Assembly (NCBI GenBank): GCA_013076295.1
Contig: RQOL01000454.1
Location: forward strand, 62,001-126,000
DNA: 64,000 nucleotides
Reading direction: 5' to 3'
Source of the DNA: Sanderia malayensis
Lineage: Eukaryota; Cnidaria; Scyphozoa; Semaeostomeae; Pelagiidae
The notes below the pieces were generated by a model. That model was not told the origin of the DNA, made no database searches, and saw nothing but the letters and a program-made list of their open reading frames with translations. This document shows, in pieces, positions 57,722 to 64,000 of this stretch. Position 1 is the stretch's first letter; each line of letters starts with the position of its first letter. Position numbers and translations under genes: made by a program.

Positions 57722-60471
57722 TTATTCTTCACCTTTGATATATTCCATAAAATCCTCGTGCTTGAAAGTAAAGCCACCACAATATTTTGGAAAATACTTG
57801 GGCGGTGATGGAATCATCTCGGACGCAACTCGAATAACAACTTCCATGCCTTCAATGCCATGCTGCAATTGATGACAGAGTGCATAAACCAAATTCCAGG
57901 ATTATCAGTCCGAATGCGGACAACAACATACCCTCCAAATGGTAGCAGCACAGAATCTTGGCTGGGCGGATTTTTTAAATTAAATGTTTTTGCAACTTGC
58001 TCATAATTGATCCATCTTGTTTTGCGGCACAATTGGTCTTCGCAAACCAAATCACGATTATTTCGCAGTAGGTCACCAGTAATTGGATCCGCTTCTGGAA
58101 AGCCGGTTTTTAAAACAACAAAGTCGTGACCATGAAGGTGAATTGTGTGATGGTGTCCATGCTGCTTTTTGTCTGCAATGTTTGTGAAAACCAATTGGAT
58201 GGTTTTGTTGAAAGGCAAATCTGAGAAGAGGACAATGAATTTATAATACATGATGAAAATGTCAACATGCAAGACATTGGCAAACATGTTTCGATTTTTT
58301 AACATTTTACAAAGCACAAGGTGTCCCATAGCTGCCTTATTTCGTCCGATAACTTTGTTCATTAACCTGTTAATAATTTTATGCAAAGATATCCATAATT
58401 TTCCAATTGAAAGATGTTGGCAGTGGAAACATCTGTAATTTTAGACGTAGCTCAGGAAAGAAATGTACATCTCATTTTCAGGTATGAGATGTAGAGCTCG
58501 AAAGATCTGACACATATTTTAATACAGGCAATGTCACAGACATTCGTAAATTGTGCCAGGGATGAAAGGGCTGTTTCTAAAAGAAGGAACGTCCAAAATA
58601 TGACCAGGGAACAATAGGGGAACAACGAAGAAACCCATCAAAGAATATATCGGTTCAAGAACAAGAAAAAAAGCATGCTGCAGTTTTGATTTTGCAACTT
58701 CTGCGAATTTGCGATGAAAGTAAAATTATTCTGAACTTTATAATTGCTTAATTCTTAATTGCTCTCCGGTCGTTTCCCTGTCGTTGTTCGAGTACGATGT
58801 TTTAGTAATAGCCGAGAGAAAGTTACGCACAACAAAATGCTCGTACCAACAATATGTGTACAACGGCATACTTTGTTTTTACACTTTCGCGGGGTACATT
58901 TCTCTTCCAACGGAAGATCTGAATACAAATGATTCTGTGGCATTGTAAACCTGTATCCATTCACGGCTGTTACAATAGGAAATGCAAAGGAGAAGAATAG
59001 TTCCTTGTCAACATTTTGAACTTTCTTGGCAAATTCTACAGCACGTCCGACACTTTCCATATCCATAGCTGCAAGACATGATATTGACGGAGTTGGTAAC
59101 TTTGAAGATCGACAATTGTAAATCACGCATTGTTGTTTTTTGCTACACTTTGCTGGTGATGACAATGGTTCCTCGTAACCAGCTCCATTGTAGTGCAAAA
59201 CTGCCAGAACCTCACCTTGATCGTCAAGGGTTTTTGATCTTATCCAATAATTATCTTTCGGTTGGTTGGCGAGAACTTCTACTTTCACTCGCTCACCTGG
59301 GTTCAAATAAAGAGCGCGAACTGCTCTCGGTTTCACGTCTGTTATGTCGAGAGCAGTGAGCAGAAATTCATGCTGATCTATAGAAATCGCAAATGTGTAT
59401 TCGATACCTGGGTTTATAATGTAAAAACCAAACCTACTGCCTTCTCTGACAGTAAACCAGGAAATTGGTGCTTTGTTATTTTCAAATCTACCCCTTCCGT
59501 TGATTAGAGCGCTTGTGTACATCATAGATGACAAACGAATTCCATCAATTGCTCTCCAAATCCGAGGATTAGTCATATTCATGTGCTCAAAACTGTATGT
59601 GTACATCCCAGGTCCCGCAAACATGTACTTGTTAGTCTTGCGGTAAGGATTTGTCGTCATGTATTCGCTAAATGGAATATGCAACCAATGATTGACAAGA
59701 AAAGGAAAAAATGGAATTTCTGGTGCCTCCTCGTGAACAATAAAAAGTCCAAATGCGCCGTCAGCTCGTAGACCACCAAAATGGCCATGGTACCAGAGTA
59801 TTCCCGATGGATAAGCTTTAAATCTGCAGAAAATGTTCTAATTTATAGGCTAAGGGGGTTATACCATGCATCGAACCAATACAAAAACACAACCTTTCAG
59901 GAGGAAAAAGGATAAAATTTGATACAATTGACAATTTTTTTTACTTTGATGGTTTGAAACATGTCGGCACATTGAGATTTGAAAGACGTGTGATGAGTTT
60001 GCAGCTGTGGGAGAGGAATTACAAAATTTCTCCCCACAGAAATCCCTATTACGTTTGAAAATATATTCGAATCTAGACTCAGCGAAGAACGTTTTATTGA
60101 TTTAAAAAATAACAAGATAACTGAATTTCGATATGCTATCTATGCTAAATAAATCGTGTTTGATGATGTAGCTAAATATGTTTATCTTATAATCATGGGC
60201 AGGTATTATATCATGTCAGTCTTTTTTTAGAATTCTGCAATCGAGGGGCAATTGAGTGTCGAGAGCATGCGCTACTGTGCAATTAAGATGAGTAACGAAA
60301 AGCAAACAATTGATCACTGAGATACCTGTAGACGAATGTTGATCCTGGGACAATAGGACACTGAGTGATGTATCCAACTCCATCCATCCATGGGGTGTTA
60401 TGCAAATGGAAACCATGCCAATGCATAGTAATGCTGCTGTGAAGCATTTGGTTCTTGACGGTTACCTCCAC
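57722..60471 (-). pseudogene. Laccase-like multicopper oxidase, 5'-incomplete, with a 2-bp frameshift
   Basis: Three minus-strand exons join with correct borders and phases: 60471-60326, 59823-58847 and 58220-57722. The first gives VEVTVKNQMLHSSITMHWHG, with the copper-binding HWHG. The second begins KAYPSGILWYHGHFGGLRA (WYHGH, where WYHSH is usual) and covers the middle cupredoxin domain up to CRCTHIV. The third has LPFNKTIQLVFTN, HTIHLHGHDFVVL (HxxHxH) and WFMH. There an extra AG at 57877-57880 shifts the frame. In the other frame CHQLQHGIEGMEV, the H-C-H...H type 1 copper motif, follows and stays open to TAA at 57724-57722. The N-terminal exons with signal peptide were not found before the right window edge. 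Copper-dependent oxidation of phenols or metals is expected. Confidence 0.8.
57877..57880 (-). other. Two-base expansion causing the oxidase frameshift
   Basis: The plus strand reads gacAGAGtgcat where a single AG would keep frame. It breaks WFMH|CH, the junction of the type 1 and type 3 copper ligands. Tandem AG suggests slippage, either real or a sequencing error. Confidence 0.6.
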
Positions 60472-62449
60472 CTAAAATGTATTATTCATAAAATTAAAGC
60501 TTATTGGATATAAACTTTAATTTTCTATTTAATCCTGGCAGATCTGGGTAAGGGCCAAGAAATCTGGCAAATTTGTGACCGGTCCGATTGAGCTTCGATC
60601 TTATAAATCCATAGAGAAAAGCTCACAAATGTTCCAAATATATTTCCAACAGCTCGTTCACGTCAATATAACTTTGTTCGTTGAGTTTAGAATCGATAAA
60701 ATTTTTAAATTTTTTATCCATATTTTGCCATTTTGCCATTTGTTGATCAACTTTAGGACTGGAATCTACCTACAATGACATCATAGTGGCAACACCCTTT
60801 TTTCTCGCACTGAAGCAACAAGTTTGACATTCATTCTCTCTCATACGATGGGCTGGATATTTGTATTTCTTTTGCTTTGATTAATGTTATCTGAAGAAAT
60901 TGGGCTTTGAGCATACCGGCCCGAATTGCTTGAATAGGAATAAGCTTTCACGGTCGGTGATACCGATTTGCTTTGCAAATTTCGGCCGATACACCTGGCA
61001 GTAATAACCGGACTGGTTAAACTATAGACTAATGACTGAAATCATAATTTAAACTCAAACAAACAATAAAAGAGGACAGGGTGGGTGGGAGAAGTCAATC
61101 CTTGTTCTATGCGCTAGGCCTTAGAATGATTGTTGCATCTGAACTTGGCACGAACATGCCTTGAATATTGCCAAAGAGATGACCGCCGTCAATCTATCTG
61201 CTGGGCTCGGTAACCACACTCTTATGGGATCATGTTGATGGACATGCACACGAGGTTATTTCGCAATTGCAATTTCTATCGCCCATTAACTGTTTTCAAA
61301 TTACATTTAAGAACTATTTAATGTTATTTCAAGAAATTGGGCGTTGAGCATACCGGCCCGATTTTCTTGAACAGGAATAAGCTTTTACGGTCCGTGATAC
61401 CGATTTGCTGTGCAAATTTCGGCCCACAGAACACGAAGTGTGACCCCACCGAACGTATTGCTTTTATTATTATTGCCGTTGCTATTCTTAAGTTCCTCTG
61501 TCAGGACTTAAAACCATTCCAAATAAGGTATTCCTGGGGACTAGGTGAAAGTGTCTTCTCCTCGCCCTCCAAACAAAAATGGCAGGAACAAATCGCTAAG
61601 TTAAATGCAAATAAAAAAAATCATAACGAAGGTCACCCGCCGCCAACTTCGGCGAGTCGGCGGCGGCCTCCTAAAGAAACTAAAAACCAAAAGGCCGCAG
61701 GCATAAGGCCAAACGAACCCAAAGAGTGGCATGTTGAAGCAAGCAGTTGGTATTAAGCCACCAACCACAGCCCGCATAACTTCAGCTGGTATTAAGCCAC
61801 CAACCACAGTTTCGATTTATTAATCTTCATCAGTATAACACCTTAAGATATTTTATGAACTTAGGAAATTAGGCTCTCGTATTGTCGTGATGAGGTAAAA
61901 GTGTATCAAAATTCTATGCGTAACATGGTTTAGGATTAAAACTGAAGTTGTAAAAGGTCAAGACAGCTACGTGAAAAATTTTTACATGTTTCAAAATCTT
62001 AAAACATTCTCTTTTATTTTAAATGAGAGATAATTTGCGTGTCTTTTAGTGAAAAAATTATAATATTTGCGTTTTAATTATTCAACTTCGATAAATTGTT
62101 GTGAACACTTTGTAGCTTGGCTGGGTAAGCAGGTATAGTCAAGAGAACACAAGATGTTGCTTGCTCGAGATCAATCATTCAACTAAAATACTATTATAAT
62201 TTCACACAAGTTAAAACAATCATAATATGACACATCAATCAATAGTGACAGCAACAACGGATATAATATAGACAAACGACACGATCACAAGTACATCACA
62301 GGAAAACAATATAACTAACACGAACATGATTCTACTTCTAATATATTAACACAGACATGACACAATTTATACTGACGCAATCTTAACATTATAATTTTTA
62401 TGGGACCTTTTCGCAGTTTTCTTTTAATAATATTATTGTAAAACAATCT
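60472..62449. other. Gene-poor stretch with direct repeats
   Basis: No gene is supported. gagcataccggcccgaattg and about 87 bp around it (60899-60987) recur at 61337-61425. The phrase ggtattaagccaccaaccac is doubled at 61749 and 61789. The frame 61337-61756 is composed partly of this repeat and has no domain. Confidence 0.5.
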
Positions 62450-63015
62450 TCTATATATATAAAACAGAACTGTTTGTATGTATGTATGTATGTATGTCTG
62501 TATTTATGTATGTTTGTGGCTATGTCCGCTTATAACTCAAGAACCACTCCACAGATCGCAAAATGAAAGGTATCTATGTAACCGGAATTTATCTGGGAGT
62601 GTCCTCAGCGAAAAATGTTTTATAAAACGTTTAGAATTAAAAGAGTAAAACCAGAAAAGTAACAGGTAGTTGAAATAAAATGTGACGGAATTTTCGAATT
62701 CTCAGATCTATTGTGACGTCATATAAATCACCAGTCTGTATCTGTGTGGTTGTGGGATACATAAAATCAATAAAGTGACATACGGCAATAGTAATTTAAT
62801 AATACGGAACAATACGGAATGTTGTTTATTCAGAAGCATTGGAAAACTGAGAGTGAAATTATTTGTGATTTACTACATTTGACTGATTTTTAGTAGTTTT
62901 TGTCTGTGATTAGGTTATTTATGATTAAGGTTTAAATTGTCAGTCAAGTATCTACTTAAGTAAAGGCCATTCGCCGAAATCTCAACCCGGCATCGACGGG
63001 TACCAAGGGCTAGTA
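62450..63015. mobile_element. Helitron-like non-autonomous element
   Basis: It begins tctatatatataaaacagaa with a tgtatgtatgta tract and gtggctatgtccgcttataa, and ends aacccggcatcgacgggtac followed by caagggctagt. A small hairpin (cccg...cggg) lies just before the CTAG end. A TC start, CTAG end and terminal hairpin are Helitron marks, and no target duplication is visible. It has no gene. Confidence 0.55.
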
Positions 63016-63061
63016 TGATATAGTTTAAATTATATTTTCATTTGAAAATTTATGAAATTCT

Positions 63062-63168
63062 GAGTATATTTCTGATAAAGAAATTCGCTATTGAAACCCG
63101 TTTGGTAGTTTTATATTGTCATGTAAATTTTCTTGCTCAGGCCTAGGGCCACTTCTAGACGCCAATGC
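63062..63168. repeat. Dispersed repeat (partner 18893-18998)
   Basis: From tatatttctgataaagaaat to ccacttctagacgcca, nearly identical to 18893-18998 in the same orientation. Confidence 0.75.
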
Positions 63169-63234
63169 CTGTGACACAATGATGCGATCTGAGTAGTTAT
63201 GTATTGTGAGTATTTTGATAGAATGCGTTCTCAC

Positions 63235-63420
63235 TTGATACTTACTTGATGTTCATACTTCACAAAAGTGCCTTTGACTTCGATACAATATTTACAGTCA
63301 AGAATATTGCAAATTGGGCTGCTTTAAGGCAGGAGTTGTATATTGGGTTGTGGGTCCGAGGGTGATAGTGTCGTGGGGTCCAGCGATTAGAACTACCCCA
63401 ATAAAAACAGCCCCTTCTCT
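63235..63420. repeat. Dispersed repeat, copy 2 (partner 1100-1290)
   Basis: It shares runs such as gtggggtccagcgatta, aactacccc and cctttgacttcgata with the copy at the left end. Confidence 0.5.
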
Positions 63421-64000
63421 AATGAACGTAGCCATTAGAGTGAGACAAAGGTAAGCCTCACACGTGAATCTTGGCGTTATTAACAAAACACGAACAGCCG
63501 TTGTATATTGTCGAGATTAAATGCCAATATGATAAAAAATAGTTAACTATAGTAGTACATAATCATTAAATGAAACAATGCCTATGGAAGAAAATAAAAT
63601 ACTGCCTAATTTTACAGGCAGTAAACTAAACAGGCACGGTCGCTATAAATCACAGAGGTATCTCATATTTCAAACAAGACAAGTGCGGTAATGGAAATCG
63701 GATTACTGGGGTATCACGGTATTGACATAGCATCCTATATGCTATCCGAAACTAACAGGAGTAGAAATAACAACTTCAAAGCATTTCATATAAATGCAGA
63801 GAAAAGACAATTCTGCTCTTTTAGCCTTCGTCCATCAAATACAGCACGAAAATGTGAATATATAACAAAATAACAATAGTTAAAACAACAAAACATGGAA
63901 ACCCCATCAACATCATCATTGTCATAATTATTATCATCATCGTCGTAAGGATAGTGTACTTTTCAATAAAATCCCTAGACTGCGCAACACAGCTGACACT
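63421..64000. other. No gene identified
   Basis: AT-rich sequence with a short atcatcat/attatt run at about 63908-63945. No domain was recognised in its short frames. Confidence 0.35.

Noticed and set aside
61337..61756. A 139-codon frame near the right end
   Set aside because: Its front is a locally repeated non-coding sequence and its end a doubled short repeat; no domain is visible.

Overview
The window looks like AT-rich genomic DNA from an invertebrate animal. The genes that can be read have introns with GT/AG borders and belong to animal families: an NLR-type immune gene, a degenerin/ASIC-type sodium channel, a multicopper oxidase and a secreted R-type lectin. The transposon set (DUF6589 genes, a THAP-transposase plus YqaJ element, CR1-like and restriction-endonuclease-type LINEs, many MITEs) and the NLR fragments fit a cnidarian best. 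A sponge or another marine invertebrate cannot be excluded. No bacterial or organellar features were seen.

Layout. 1-6.2 kb (minus): the 3' end of an NLR/LRR gene. An LRR exon is followed by two homologous two-exon modules that look TIR-like, and the gene runs off the left edge; a decayed Helitron helicase lies in one intron. 6.8-9.95 kb: a long CR1/L2-like LINE with an open EN-RT frame. 13.5-18.3 kb and 28.1-31.7 kb: two copies of one segmental duplication carrying broken NACHT/LRR and integrase remnants. 19.0-19.6 kb: a 178-bp tandem repeat. 20.24-25.02 kb: a nearly complete ISL2EU-like DNA transposon with long inverted repeats, an intact THAP-DDE transposase and a convergent SAP-SWIM-YqaJ-PHD gene cut by one in-frame TGA. 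26.1-28.1 kb: a dead reverse transcriptase. 32.4-35.06 kb: hAT-type elements nested inside each other with clear 8-bp target duplications. 35.1-39.4 kb: a decayed DUF6589 gene with an antisense RecQ-like helicase remnant inside it. 40.7-42.1 kb: a degenerin/ASIC-like channel with one in-frame TAA. 43.65-45.4 kb: a two-exon secreted lectin with a pore-former-like tail, apparently intact. 51.9-56.4 kb: more decayed mobile genes. 56.44-57.46 kb: a kilobase of (ATT)n. 57.7-60.5 kb: the last three visible exons of a laccase-like multicopper oxidase with a 2-bp frameshift at its last copper motif. 60.5-64 kb: repeats and a Helitron-like non-autonomous element.

Together the window is an immune-gene neighbourhood heavily invaded by mobile DNA. 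The best candidates for expressed host genes are the LRR/TIR-like gene and the lectin. The channel and the oxidase are each one lesion away from open. The most novel points are the tandem phase 1-1 TIR-like modules after the LRR, and the two-protein ISL2EU-like transposon with a single stop in its nuclease gene. All identifications come from reading motifs by eye; no database search was run.
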